Position numbers and translations under genes: made by a program. A stretch of 64,000 nt of DNA, from NCBI RefSeq assembly GCF_003240565.2, contig NZ_CP117255.1:3020501-3084500 (forward strand), given 5' to 3'. This document shows positions 34,832 to 43,676 of the stretch, in pieces; the first letter of the stretch is position 1, and the number at the start of each line of letters is the position of its first letter. The stretch is from Rhizobium tumorigenes (GTDB lineage: Bacteria; Pseudomonadota; Alphaproteobacteria; Rhizobiales; Rhizobiaceae). The notes below the pieces were generated by a model. The model had not been told where the DNA came from, made no database searches, and saw only the letters and a program-made list of their open reading frames with translations.

Positions 34832-37800
34832 CTACTTCTTCATCTGCTCCTTGAGCGCCGCCAGCTTTGCAAAGGGCGAATCCGGATCCATCGGCTTCTC
34901 CTTGCGCGGAGGCTTCGCCTCGAAGCGTGTTGGCTGCGCTGCCGGACGATTGTTGCGATCGTTGCGCTCTCCGCCACGGTCATTGCGCTCGTTGCGCTCG
35001 CCGCCGCGATGATCAGGACGCTTACCCTGCTGCGGCGGACGGCCGCCGCCGCCCTCCTTGCCACCGCGCGGCCCGCGATTGTCGCGTGCTTCACGATTGC
35101 CTTCGCCCTGCGGCTGGTCGCCTGATGGGCGGCGATTGGTGTTTGGCTGCGCATTTGCCTGATCCTGGCCGGCGCGCGGACCCTGCTGACCACGGCGCTC
35201 ACCCTGGCGGGGAGCCGGACGCTGGTTGTCGTTGCGACCACCCAGCCGCCACAGCAACACTGGCTTCGGAGGCTCGGCAGCGGCGGCATCGACTGAAGCG
35301 CCCTCGCCTGCAGCTTCCGAAGGGGCCGCATCGGTAACGACGGCCTCTGCTGCGCTTTCGGGCGCAACGTCATTGGCGGCTTCCAGCGCGGCAACAGGAG
35401 CATCCTCAGAAACCACGGGGGAAACTTCCTCGACGGCGTCTGACGGAGTCGGCTCGGTAGCTTCTGCTTCTGCTGCCTCTGTGTCCGACGTAGGAGATCC
35501 GTCAGCTGGTGCAGATGCGTCTGCGGCAGCTACGGGTGTAGCGGCGGCGGGAGCGTCCTGCTTGCTGAGGTGAACTGCAGCTTCTTCGGCCGGCACCGCA
35601 TCTGCGCGATAGCCGAGGCCCTTCAGGATCTCTTCCATGTCGTCGAGCGTCGCGCCGAGAATGGACAGCATCGCCGTCGTCGTGGTGAAGCGGCGGCCGT
35701 CATAGGCACCGTCCGGACGGGAAGGCTGGCCGGGCTTCCACTGCAGCAGCGGCCGGATGAGATCGGCAAGGCGCTCGAGAATGTCGATACGTACGGCACG
35801 CTTGCCGAGGAAGCGGAAACCGGCGAGCTTGTAGAAGGTGCGCTCATAGGTCGAATCCGTAACCACGGACGTGCGGCCGGCAGCCAGGACCGGAATGAGA
35901 TCGCCGTAGCCCGGCTTGTCGATGCCGTCGTTTTTCAGCGCCCAGAGCAGGGTGATCAGTTCGGCCGGAGCCGGCTTCAGCAATGCTGGAACGAAAATAT
36001 GATAGGCGCCGAAGCGGATGCCATAGCGGCGCATCGAGGCGCGTGCATCCTGGTCCAGCGACTTCACTTCCTCCGTGACATCGCGGCGGAACAGTACACC
36101 GAGATTCTCGACGATCTGGAAAGCCAGACCCTTGGCGAGGCCCTGCAGGTCTTCGGCACGAGAGAGGTCGTCGAGCGGCTTCAGCACCGTCGAAATGTGA
36201 TGATTGACGAAGCGCTCGATGCGTGCGGCAACATGTTCGCGCGCATGGCCGGTCAGTTGCTCGTCGGCGAGCAGGATGACGCGGGGGCGCATGATGTGGT
36301 CGCTGCCGGTCAGCCGCGCTACGGGGTCGCCCAGCCAGCGCACCGAACCGTCGGAGCCAATCGCCAGATCGCCGTTGCCAGCTGCGTGCATGCGGGCAGC
36401 GCGCGCCTCGAATTCCAGACCCAGCGCTTTGAGCGACGCGTTCTGCACGGCCTTGGCGTCGGGACCGTCAGTCCCGCCAATGGGAGAGAACCGGAACCCG
36501 GTCAACTGCCCGACATGATGCCCTTCGACGAAGACATCTCCATTTACACTGATTTCAGCTTCCAGCATTGCATTCTCTCTCAGGCGCTTCATGAGCACAG
36601 ATGTCCTGCGATCAACAAAGCGGTTCGTCAACCTTTCATGTAACGCGTCGGACAACCGATCTTCGATTTCCCGCGTCTTTTCTTGCCAGTGTGTCGGATC
36701 GGCAAGCCAACCGGGCCGATTCGAAACATAGGTCCAAGTTCTTATCTGCGCGATTCGCGCCGAAAGCGTGTCTATCTCGCCATCGGTCCGGTCGGCGCGC
36801 CGGACTTGCTCGGCCATGAAATCCTCGTTCACCGTGCCATGTTGCACGAGATCGGAAAACAGGGACGAAATCAAATCGGCATGTTGGGCCGGTGTGATAC
36901 GCCGATAATCCGGCAATGCACAGGCTTCCCATAATTTTTCTACATTTGCCCGGCCGACGGCGAGGCGAGCGACCTCCGGATAACCGGTCAGTTGCTCCAA
37001 AGCCTGCTGGTCGACGGAAGGCAGCGAGCGTGTCAGCCCATGGATGCGCGGCGGCGCATCGAGGCTGAGCTTCAGTGCGGCGACGGATGAAAAGTCGAGA
37101 TCCTTCGTGCGCCACTGCAGCACTTTGACGTTGTCGAACTGGTGACTCTCGATGCGGCGAACGAGATCGGCATCGAAGGGATCGACCTGGCCGGTGACAC
37201 CGAAGGTCCCGTCGCGCAGATGGCGACCGGCACGGCCGGCAATCTGTCCGAGTTCGCCGGGGTTGAGATGGCGGAACTGGTATCCGTCGAATTTCCTGTC
37301 CTGGGCAAACGCGACGTGGTCCACATCGAGATTGAGGCCCATGCCGATGGCATCGGTGGCGACGAGGTATTCGACGTCGCCGTTCTGGTAAAGCTCGACC
37401 TGCGCATTGCGCGTCCGTGGGCTGAGGGCACCGAGGACCACGGCCGCTCCGCCACGCTGGCGACGGATCAGCTCGGCAATGGCGTAAACTTCCTCTGCCG
37501 AAAAAGCGACAATGGCGCTGCGCTGCGGCAAGCGGGTAATCTTCTTCTGGCCCGAATAGGCAAGATGGGAGAGCCTCGGCCGCTCGACGACGGTAATTCC
37601 CGGCAACAGATGTTCGAGGATCGGCCGCATGGTGCCCGCGCCGAGAAGCAATGTCTCGTCGCGGCCGCGCAGATGCAGGATACGATCAGTGAAGATATGG
37701 CCGCGCTCGAGATCGCCGGCGAGTTGAACCTCGTCGATGGCAACGAACGAAGCTCGAGTCTCGCGCGGCATCGCTTCGACAGTGCATACTGAGTAGCAGG

Positions 37801-38038
37801 CGTTGGGCGGGGCTATCTTTTCTTCACCGGTAAACAGCGCAACGTTCTTGATGCCGACTTTCTCGACGAGACGCGTGTAGACCTCGCGCGCCAGAAGTCG
37901 CAACGGCAGGCCGATCATGCCATTGCCGTGCGCGACCATACGCTCGATGGCGTAATGGGTCTTGCCGGTATTTGTCGGTCCGAGCACCGCGGTTACACCG
38001 CGACCACTCAAAATCATGGGCTGCGAAGTCAGGGTCAT
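34832..38038 (-). CDS. Suv3-like DExH RNA helicase with long disordered C-terminal tail
   Basis: This 1068-residue protein has a superfamily 2 helicase core: Walker A GPTNTGKT (20-27), DEVQ (102-105) in FVAIDEVQLAGD, and the C-terminal helicase motifs VEYLVATDAIGMGLNLDV and QIAGRAGRHLRDG. It resembles the mitochondrial Suv3 degradosome helicase, whose alphaproteobacterial counterparts share this architecture. After residue about 820 comes a tail of about 250 residues: first Ala/Glu/Ser/Pro-rich and acidic, then basic with RGGERNERNDRGG-type repeats. The ATG at 38038 (MTLTSQPMILSGRG) is chosen; an upstream in-frame extension is atypical. It overlaps no neighbour and leads hslR. Confidence 0.9.
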   Translation of the reverse strand: MTLTSQPMILSGRGVTAVLGPTNTGKTHYAIERMVAHGNGMIGLPLRLLAREVYTRLVEKVGIKNVALFTGEEKIAPPNACYSVCTVEAMPRETRASFVAIDEVQLAGDLERGHIFTDRILHLRGRDETLLLGAGTMRPILEHLLPGITVVERPRLSHLAYSGQKKITRLPQRSAIVAFSAEEVYAIAELIRRQRGGAAVVLGALSPRTRNAQVELYQNGDVEYLVATDAIGMGLNLDVDHVAFAQDRKFDGYQFRHLNPGELGQIAGRAGRHLRDGTFGVTGQVDPFDADLVRRIESHQFDNVKVLQWRTKDLDFSSVAALKLSLDAPPRIHGLTRSLPSVDQQALEQLTGYPEVARLAVGRANVEKLWEACALPDYRRITPAQHADLISSLFSDLVQHGTVNEDFMAEQVRRADRTDGEIDTLSARIAQIRTWTYVSNRPGWLADPTHWQEKTREIEDRLSDALHERLTNRFVDRRTSVLMKRLRENAMLEAEISVNGDVFVEGHHVGQLTGFRFSPIGGTDGPDAKAVQNASLKALGLEFEARAARMHAAGNGDLAIGSDGSVRWLGDPVARLTGSDHIMRPRVILLADEQLTGHAREHVAARIERFVNHHISTVLKPLDDLSRAEDLQGLAKGLAFQIVENLGVLFRRDVTEEVKSLDQDARASMRRYGIRFGAYHIFVPALLKPAPAELITLLWALKNDGIDKPGYGDLIPVLAAGRTSVVTDSTYERTFYKLAGFRFLGKRAVRIDILERLADLIRPLLQWKPGQPSRPDGAYDGRRFTTTTAMLSILGATLDDMEEILKGLGYRADAVPAEEAAVHLSKQDAPAAATPVAAADASAPADGSPTSDTEAAEAEATEPTPSDAVEEVSPVVSEDAPVAALEAANDVAPESAAEAVVTDAAPSEAAGEGASVDAAAAEPPKPVLLWRLGGRNDNQRPAPRQGERRGQQGPRAGQDQANAQPNTNRRPSGDQPQGEGNREARDNRGPRGGKEGGGGRPPQQGKRPDHRGGERNERNDRGGERNDRNNRPAAQPTRFEAKPPRKEKPMDPDSPFAKLAALKEQMKK

Positions 38039-38431
38039 TGGTCCATGCGAAGATGAGGCGCAGCAGCCTTCAGGGTCAGGAACGCTTGTTGTAAGCTCCC
38101 CCACAGATGACCAGCCCAGGTGGCAAAGGCAAGGCCCGGAGGGCAAAACAATTTTGTAGACACCGGATAATACTTGTCATCTGCCACAGGCGGGAGGCAA
38201 AGTGGCGGCGGGACGACCAGCCGGAGCGTTTGGGAACGGCCCCGGAACAAAGATGCTACGAATCGCTGACCCGCCGGTTTCATGATCCGTTCACGGATTG
38301 CCGACGGAGTCGGCGTGATCGCATCTTCGCGGCGAGGGCAATATCCAACCATCACAAACTGTAGAGCGGGCTATAAAATCTGTCGCTCACCGCCACATTC
38401 GCCATTGTGCCAAATAATCGAGAAAATTGCC
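38039..38431. other. divergent intergenic region (helicase / DUF3309)
   Basis: There is no gene in about 390 bases. The minus-strand promoter of the helicase-hslR unit should be in the part near 38039-38200. The plus-strand EcfG-type promoter begins at 38432. Small open frames on both strands have no coding support. Confidence 0.45.
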
Positions 38432-38456
38432 GGAACAACTTAATGTGAGCTGCGTT
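38432..38456 (+). promoter_or_regulatory. EcfG/RpoE2-type stress promoter for the DUF3309 gene
   Basis: GGAAC (38432-38436) and CGTT (38453-38456) are separated by exactly 16 bases. A transcript starting about 10 bases later would have a leader of roughly 35-40 bases before the ATG at 38501. Confidence 0.85.
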
Positions 38457-38500
38457 TAAGGGGGCAGCAAATAATGCTTTCGAAGTGAAGGGAACTGACC

Positions 38501-38656
38501 ATGCTCGGCACAATACTGCTCGTCGTACTCGTATTGCTCTTGGTGGGCGCACTGCCAAACTGGGGCTACAGCAGCGGTTGGGGTTATGGTCCCTCTGGTG
38601 GTCTCGGCCTCATCGTCGTCATCATTTTGGTGCTCGTCCTGATGGGGCGGATTTAA
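38501..38656 (+). CDS. DUF3309 family small membrane protein
   Basis: This 51-residue protein begins MLGTILLVVLVLLLVGALP, continues with a Trp/Gly/Ser-rich turn (NWGYSSGWGYGPSGG) and ends LGLIVVIILVLVLMGRI. Two membrane helices joined by a short loop are expected, matching DUF3309. The function is unknown. AAGGGAA precedes the ATG by about 6 bases. The EcfG-type promoter upstream places it in the general stress response. Confidence 0.88.
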   Translation: MLGTILLVVLVLLLVGALPNWGYSSGWGYGPSGGLGLIVVIILVLVLMGRI

Positions 38657-38705
38657 TTCGTAATTTGTGCTAGACCACCATGGTCTAATATCTAGGGAGC
38701 AAGAC

Positions 38706-38957
38706 ATGAAAAAACTGATTATTGCAGTTGCCCTCATCGGCACACTCGCATCGTGCACGCCGGAAGAACGCGGCACAGCCATTGGTGCTGGCACCGGTGC
38801 CGTTATCGGTGGTGCCGTTACCAATAGCTGGGGCGGCGCAGCCGTCGGCGCAGTTGCAGGCGGCCTCGTAGGCAACCTGATCGGCCACTCGGAACGTCGT
38901 GGCTACTGCATCTATCGCGACCGTTATGGCCAGCGCTACGAAGCACGTTGCCGCTAA
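38706..38957 (+). CDS. glycine-zipper lipoprotein
   Basis: This 83-residue protein has a lipoprotein signal (MKKLIIAVALIGTLASC, lipobox LASC) and a glycine-zipper stretch with repeated GxxxG (GTAIGAGTGAVIGGA; GAVAGGLVGNLIG), then a short basic end rich in Tyr and Cys. Such proteins insert in or lie at the outer membrane. AGGGAG is 8 bases before the ATG at 38706; an earlier in-frame start would lose the signal peptide. It may be read from the DUF3309 promoter 50 bases upstream. A strong terminator follows. Confidence 0.85.
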   Translation: MKKLIIAVALIGTLASCTPEERGTAIGAGTGAVIGGAVTNSWGGAAVGAVAGGLVGNLIGHSERRGYCIYRDRYGQRYEARCR

Positions 38958-38977
38958 GCTTCGGCATGAATTTGGAA

Positions 38978-39000
38978 TTGGGCGCTTCGGCGCCCTTTTT
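38978..39000 (+). terminator. rho-independent terminator of the lipoprotein gene
   Basis: The stem GGGCGC (38980-38985) pairs with GCGCCC (38990-38995) around the stable tetraloop TTCG and is followed by TTTTT (38996-39000). Confidence 0.93.
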
Positions 39001-39139
39001 CATGCCGTCAATACACTGTTGACGATGACGTGAACTTCAACCCCTTTCAATTCGATCTTGCTGTACCGATATTGTTGGAACGCGAGCAATATTGTCTGAA
39101 CCGGGCTACCGGGTGCTCGCCGAAAGGATCGACTTTTCC

Positions 39140-39289
39140 ATGGTTGAACTCGTCACACATATCGCTGCTTTGGGTGTCATCGCTGCCGCCGCCGTCACCT
39201 CTATCGTTGCCGTGCGTGCGGCGCAGCGCAAGGAGCAAAGCCGCGTGCTTGTGCCCGTTCGTTCGCGCTCGCGAAATACACGACGCTAG
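39140..39289 (+). CDS. small predicted membrane protein
   Basis: This is a 49-residue frame beginning MVELVTHIAALGVIAAAAVT with one hydrophobic helix and a strongly basic tail (RAAQRKEQSRVLVPVRSRSR). AAGGA lies about 11 bases before the ATG at 39140. I do not recognise the family. It sits between a terminator and the convergent phaB gene. The helix-plus-basic-tail design is credible for a small inner-membrane protein, but chance cannot be excluded. Confidence 0.45.
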   Translation: MVELVTHIAALGVIAAAAVTSIVAVRAAQRKEQSRVLVPVRSRSRNTRR

Positions 39290-39319
39290 CTCGCCACTTC
39301 CTAGGCGAAGATAGATCCG

Positions 39320-40045
39320 TCAGACGAAAAGTTGGCCGCCATTCGCCGTGATCGTGGAGCCGGTGATGAAGCCGGCGTCGTCGGCAACGAGAAACACGAC
39401 GCAACGGGCGACCTCCTCCGGCTCGCCCAGCCTGCCGACCGGAATTTGCGGCAGGATATAACCGTTCATTACTTTTTCCGGCACGGACAACACCATTTCC
39501 GTACCGATGTAGCCGGGGCAGATCGCATTGACGGTAATGTTCTTGGCGGCACCTTCTTGGGCCAGCGCCTTCGTAAAGCCGATGTCACCCGCCTTTGCTG
39601 CAGAATAGTTGGCCTGGCCCATCTGACCTTTCTGGCCATTGATCGACGAGATATTGACAACTCGACCGAAGTTCCTCTCCCGCATGCCAGCCCACACATG
39701 GTGCGTCATGTTGAATAGACCGTTCAGGTTGGTATTCACGACCTCATGCCACTGTTGCGGCGTCATCTTGTGGAACATCGCATCTCGGGTGATACCGGCG
39801 TTGTTGACCAGGATCTCTACCGGACCCACATCGGCCTCGACCTGGGCAATGCCTTTGCCGCAAGCCTCATAGTCCGTGACGTCCCAGCGATAGACGGCAA
39901 TGCCCGTCACGCTATGAAAGGCATCGGCTCTCTCATCGTTGCCGGCATAGGTCGCCACGACCCGGTAACCGGCATTGTGCAACGCCATTGCAATGGCGGC
40001 GCCGATACCGCGGGTACCCCCGGTGATGAGTGCTACTCTGCTCAT
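39320..40045 (-). CDS. phaB: acetoacetyl-CoA reductase
   Basis: This 241-residue short-chain dehydrogenase reduces acetoacetyl-CoA with NADPH to (R)-3-hydroxybutyryl-CoA for polyhydroxybutyrate. The cofactor loop is GGTRGIGAAIA, and the catalytic residues are in VVNISSINGQKGQMGQANYSAAK (Ser, Tyr and Lys; shown here as one family block). Other PhaB-type blocks are NNAGITRDAMFHKM and GYIGTEMV. The ATG at 40045 (MSRVALITGG) is chosen over an upstream start that would add an unrelated leader. It follows phaA by 58 bases. Confidence 0.94.
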   Translation of the reverse strand: MSRVALITGGTRGIGAAIAMALHNAGYRVVATYAGNDERADAFHSVTGIAVYRWDVTDYEACGKGIAQVEADVGPVEILVNNAGITRDAMFHKMTPQQWHEVVNTNLNGLFNMTHHVWAGMRERNFGRVVNISSINGQKGQMGQANYSAAKAGDIGFTKALAQEGAAKNITVNAICPGYIGTEMVLSVPEKVMNGYILPQIPVGRLGEPEEVARCVVFLVADDAGFITGSTITANGGQLFV

Positions 40046-40103
40046 AGTCCGTTCCCCAGTACCACTGCCTACCATGTAGCCAGCTGACCCCATGGCAGAT
40101 TGT

Positions 40104-41285
40104 TTAAAACGCCTCGATGCACATGGCTATCCCCATGCCACCGCCAATGCACAAGGTCGCCAGACCCTTTCGTGCACCGCGCCGCTTCATCTCGAACAAC
40201 AAAGTGGTCAGAATGCGGGCGCCCGATGCTCCAATCGGATGACCAATCGCAATCGCCCCGCCGTTGACGTTGACGATGGCGGGATCGAAGCCCAGTTCGC
40301 GGCTGATCGCGCAGGCCTGTGCCGCGAAGGCTTCGTTAGCCTCCACGAGATCGAGATCGCCAACCGCCCATCCAGCTTTTTCCAAGGCCTTGCGAGAAGC
40401 CGGTATCGGACCCGTGCCCATGATCTGCGGATCCACGCCGGCCGTTGCCCAGGACACGATCCGGCCCAGCGGTCGGATTCCCCGACGCTCGGCTTCCGCC
40501 TCGCTCACCAGCACCGTCGCGGCAGCGCCGTCGTTGAGGCCGGAGGCGTTGCCGGCGGTAACCGTCCCATCCTTGTCGAATACCGGCCGGAGGCGCGCCA
40601 TGCCCTCGAGCGTCGATCCGTGGCGGATGTACTCGTCGCTATCGACCGTCACGTCGCCCTTGCGGCCGGCGATGGTGAAGGCCACGATCTCATCGTTGAA
40701 CCGTCCGGCCTGCTGGGCTGCCTCGGCTTTGTTCTGGGAAGCGACGGCAAAGGTATCCTGGTCATGGCGGGACAGTTGAAACTGCCGGGCAACGTTTTCG
40801 CCGGTGATACCCATGTGATAGCCGTAGAAAGCGTCGGTCAGGCCATCCTTGATCATCGTATCGACCATGGTCATGTCGCCCATCTTCGTGCCCGAGCGCA
40901 GGTGGGCCGCGTGTGGCGCCGTTGACATGGACTCTTGCCCGCCGGCAACGATAATTTTCGCATCCCCAAGCGCAATCTGCTGCATGCCGAGTGCCACGGC
41001 CCGCAGGCCCGAGCCGCAAAGCTGGTTGACGCTCCAGGCCGTCGCCTCCTGCGGCACGCCCGCCTGCATCGCGGCCTGGCGCGCCGGGTTCTGGCCCTGC
41101 GCTGCCTGCAGCACCTGGCCGAGGATGACCTCGTCGACTTCGGCAGCCTCGATGCCGGCGCGCTGCAGCGCACCCCGGATTGCCGTTGCTCCCAGTTCGT
41201 GGGCCGGGACCGCTGCAAAAGCACCGTTAAAGGCGCCGACTGCGGTGCGTGCGGCACTGGCGATGACGATGGATGGTTGGCTCAT
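40104..41285 (-). CDS. phaA: acetyl-CoA acetyltransferase (beta-ketothiolase)
   Basis: This 393-residue thiolase condenses two acetyl-CoA to acetoacetyl-CoA, the first step of polyhydroxybutyrate synthesis. The nucleophile is Cys90 in [13 protein letters not shown]; the histidine lies in [14 protein letters not shown] and the second cysteine in [18 protein letters not shown] precedes the ATG at 41285. It heads the phaA-phaB operon and is divergent from phaR, whose product controls storage genes. Confidence 0.95.
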   Translation of the reverse strand: MSQPSIVIASAARTAVGAFNGAFAAVPAHELGATAIRGALQRAGIEAAEVDEVILGQVLQAAQGQNPARQAAMQAGVPQEATAWSVNQLCGSGLRAVALGMQQIALGDAKIIVAGGQESMSTAPHAAHLRSGTKMGDMTMVDTMIKDGLTDAFYGYHMGITGENVARQFQLSRHDQDTFAVASQNKAEAAQQAGRFNDEIVAFTIAGRKGDVTVDSDEYIRHGSTLEGMARLRPVFDKDGTVTAGNASGLNDGAAATVLVSEAEAERRGIRPLGRIVSWATAGVDPQIMGTGPIPASRKALEKAGWAVGDLDLVEANEAFAAQACAISRELGFDPAIVNVNGGAIAIGHPIGASGARILTTLLFEMKRRGARKGLATLCIGGGMGIAMCIEAF

Positions 41286-41366
41286 GAAATCCTCCTCGAG
41301 AGCTGGCTCGGCCGGCGAAAACTGTCAAAGCCGGGCTTCCGAGTCAAACACGAAGATTTCAACCCT

Positions 41367-41429
41367 GCATGTTTTGTTTCAACATGCTGATGGACCGAAA
41401 AACCAACCTGCGGAAAGGGATTGCCGCAG
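41367..41429. promoter_or_regulatory. inverted repeats between phaA and phaR, candidate PhaR sites
   Basis: Two inverted repeats lie in the 235-base divergent region: GCATGTT-N7-AACATGC (41367-41387) and CTGCGG-N10-CCGCAG (41408-41429). PhaR proteins bind TGC/GCA-containing palindromes, and both repeats contain such ends. They would let PhaR control phaA and itself. Confidence 0.45.
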
Positions 41430-41520
41430 CGCACAAACTGATTGTCACCGGCCTTCCTTTCCGTCTACACTCTTTGGTGGAGGAGTATCCATACAATCAG
41501 ACGGGGTTAGGAGACTGATA

Positions 41521-42093
41521 ATGGCAAAAAACGAGGGCCAGGTCGTAATAAAGAAATACGCCAATCGCCGCCTCTACAACACGGGCACCAGCACCTACGT
41601 GACACTGGAAGACTTGGCGGAGATGGTGAAACGGGGGGAGGAGTTTACAGTTCAGGACGCCAAAAGCGGCGATGACATCACTCATGCGGTATTGACGCAG
41701 ATCATCTTCGAGCAGGAATCGAAGACCAACAATACCCTGATGCCGATTTCCTTCCTGCGACAGCTGATCGGCTTTTACGGCGATCAGATGCAGATGGTCG
41801 TGCCAAGCTTTCTCGAGCATTCGATGAAGTCCTTCACCGAGCAGCAGGTCCAGATGCGCGAGCAGATGAGCAGCGCTTTTGGCGAAACGCCGCTCGCCAA
41901 GAACTTCTCGCTGCCGATCAAGATGGTCGAGGAGCAGGTGCGCCGCAACACGGACATGTTCCAGCAGGCCATGGAGATGTTTGCGCCCTTCATGAAGTCA
42001 CCGCCGAAGGAAACCCGCAAGGCCGAAGCCCGCGACATCGACGAGTTGAAGGAGCAGATGAAGGCACTGCAGGCCAAGCTCGACAGCCTGTAA
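41521..42093 (+). CDS. phaR: polyhydroxyalkanoate synthesis repressor PhaR
   Basis: This 190-residue protein has the PHB/PHA accumulation regulator DNA-binding domain at the N-terminus (VIKKYANRRLYNTGTSTYVTLEDL) followed by the regulator domain (THAVLTQIIFEQE; ISFLRQLIGFYGDQMQ), with a coiled-coil end. PhaR binds PHB and DNA and links carbon storage to exopolysaccharide and other genes. The start is the ATG at 41521 (MAKNEGQVV), preceded by TTAGGAGACTGATA; longer frames read through the phaA promoter. Confidence 0.94.
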   Translation: MAKNEGQVVIKKYANRRLYNTGTSTYVTLEDLAEMVKRGEEFTVQDAKSGDDITHAVLTQIIFEQESKTNNTLMPISFLRQLIGFYGDQMQMVVPSFLEHSMKSFTEQQVQMREQMSSAFGETPLAKNFSLPIKMVEEQVRRNTDMFQQAMEMFAPFMKSPPKETRKAEARDIDELKEQMKALQAKLDSL

Positions 42094-42128
42094 CCGCGAT
42101 CAGGCCGCAGCCACGGCTGCGGTCGCCC

Positions 42129-42533
42129 TCAGAGACCGATCGATACGTCGCGTCCCGCCGTGCGGATCGAGACTGCGAAACCGCCGATCACATCGATGAA
42201 GGCGGTGGTCATCAGGATGAAAAATATCTGCGTCGCCGCGTCGCGCACCAGCAGGAATTCCACCAGGAAAGCGATGAAAACCAGCATCGACAGCATGTGA
42301 TTGGCGAGCGAGCCAACATTGCGGGTGGATTTCAGGATTTCGAAGAACAGCAGCGCCAGCGCGATGACGATGAAAAGATCGCCGAGCGCCATCTTCCAGG
42401 TTGCTCCCGACAGCATCGACAACATGATCACGTCGTTGCCGAGCGCCGAAATGCCGCCACCGCCCATCAGCCCGACCATGGCGAGATTGTAGAGCACGAA
42501 CGGGATAACCATCAGCGGGAAAGCGGCAATCAT
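42129..42533 (-). CDS. conserved hypothetical integral membrane protein
   Basis: This 134-residue protein has four hydrophobic segments (MIAAFPLMVIPFVLYNLAMV, FIVIALALLFFEILK, MLSMLVFIAFLVEFLLV, FFILMTTAFIDVIGGF). I recognise it only as a type conserved in rhizobia. There is no catalytic motif. GGAG lies about 10 bases before the ATG. It ends convergently with phaR. Confidence 0.75.
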   Translation of the reverse strand: MIAAFPLMVIPFVLYNLAMVGLMGGGGISALGNDVIMLSMLSGATWKMALGDLFIVIALALLFFEILKSTRNVGSLANHMLSMLVFIAFLVEFLLVRDAATQIFFILMTTAFIDVIGGFAVSIRTAGRDVSIGL

Positions 42534-42614
42534 GATCGACTAACTCCATCGTGGACGAACGGCCGCACAGCCATAGCGCAAGTCGCACCGGTTTTAAACC
42601 TGGGCGACAAATGC

Positions 42615-42639
42615 AAAAAGGCCGGCCAAAGGCCAGCCT
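42615..42639 (-). terminator. rho-independent terminator of rpmF
   Basis: On the minus strand GGCTGGCC and GGCCGGCC pair over 8 positions with one G-U wobble around a TTT loop, followed by TTTTT (42619-42615). It lies just after the rpmF stop at 42667. Confidence 0.87.
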
Positions 42640-42666
42640 CAATACCGATATTGCAACCGCAGGAAA

Positions 42667-42852
42667 TTATGCGGATTCTTTTGGCGTCAGAACCTGGCGG
42701 CCGCGGTACATGCCGGTCTTCAGGTCAATGTGATGCGGGCGGCGCAGTTCGCCGGAGTTCTTGTCTTCGACGTATGTCGAAGTCTTGAGCGCATCAGCCG
42801 AACGGCGCATGCCGCGCTTGGACGGGCTTGTTTTTCTCTTCGGTACAGCCAT
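42667..42852 (-). CDS. rpmF: 50S ribosomal protein L32
   Basis: This 61-residue basic protein begins [18 protein letters not shown] and continues [19 protein letters not shown], the alphaproteobacterial L32 form without the zinc cysteines. The start at 42852 gives the normal N-terminus. A terminator follows. Confidence 0.97.
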   Translation of the reverse strand: MAVPKRKTSPSKRGMRRSADALKTSTYVEDKNSGELRRPHHIDLKTGMYRGRQVLTPKESA

Positions 42853-43011
42853 TTTCTCATACTCCACTGTGCGGGATAGACATGACAACGGCCAGCCAGG
42901 CGGCCGAAACGACATGCAATCGATTTCGGAATTTTGGCGCGCTTATACATCGGGGTTTGGCCTTTGACCAGTCCCTAGCCGCATTTTTTGCGGCAACGGC
43001 TGATTCGGGCA

Positions 43012-43662
43012 TCAAGCCTCGTCTTCAGCGACGATCCAGGTTTCTTCCAGCGCCGCCGTCTGCCACTTCTGCCAGGCCGGATGGGCTTTCATGACCGCCA
43101 TATAGCTCAAAGTATCCTCAGCGACAACCAGGTCATAGGCTTCGAAGCGATTGACGACAGGCGCGAACATCGCATCGGCGGCCGAAAAGGCGCCGAACAG
43201 GAAAGGCCCGCCTGATTGCGCCCGCATCTCGCGCCAGATCGTTTCGATCCGCGCCACGTCGATTGCCACGTCATGGGGCTGGTCGAGCAACCGGCGCTTC
43301 GGGCGACGGAAGTTCATCGGGCAGGCGTTGCGCAGGCCCCGAAAGCCGGAGATCATCTCCATGGAGATCGACCGCGCCTGCGCCCTGAGAGCTGGGTCTG
43401 TCGGCCAGAGACCCGCTTGCGGAAACAATTCGGCGACGTATTCGATGATGGCCAGCGATTCCCAGACCCTGAGGCTCCCGTGGTGCAGCGCCGGAACCCG
43501 CGCCGTCGGGGAGATCTCGCGGAAGCGCGGATTGCCTGCCGGAAAATCGAAGCAAACGAGCACTTCCTCGAAAGGCACGCCGCACCCCTGCATCGCCAGC
43601 CATGGCCGGAAGGACCAGGACGAATAGTTCTTGTTGGCGATGTAGAGGGTGAGCTTGTCCAT
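43012..43662 (-). CDS. glutathione S-transferase family protein
   Basis: The 216-residue protein has an N-terminal thioredoxin-like domain (LYIANKNYSSWSFRPWLAM, RVPALHHGSLRVWESLAI with the cis-Pro and Glu-Ser glutathione site) and a helical C-terminal domain (FSAADAMFAPVVNRFEAY). The catalytic residue is probably the Ser-Ser of NYSSWS. The substrate is unknown. It follows the 2H-type phosphoesterase gene by 14 bases and is probably co-transcribed with it. Confidence 0.9.
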   Translation of the reverse strand: MDKLTLYIANKNYSSWSFRPWLAMQGCGVPFEEVLVCFDFPAGNPRFREISPTARVPALHHGSLRVWESLAIIEYVAELFPQAGLWPTDPALRAQARSISMEMISGFRGLRNACPMNFRRPKRRLLDQPHDVAIDVARIETIWREMRAQSGGPFLFGAFSAADAMFAPVVNRFEAYDLVVAEDTLSYMAVMKAHPAWQKWQTAALEETWIVAEDEA

Positions 43663-43676
43663 GGTGTCGTCCTGTC

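Noticed and set aside
38233..38237. GGAAC upstream of the true DUF3309 promoter
   Set aside because: The bases 16-17 positions downstream are not CGTT.
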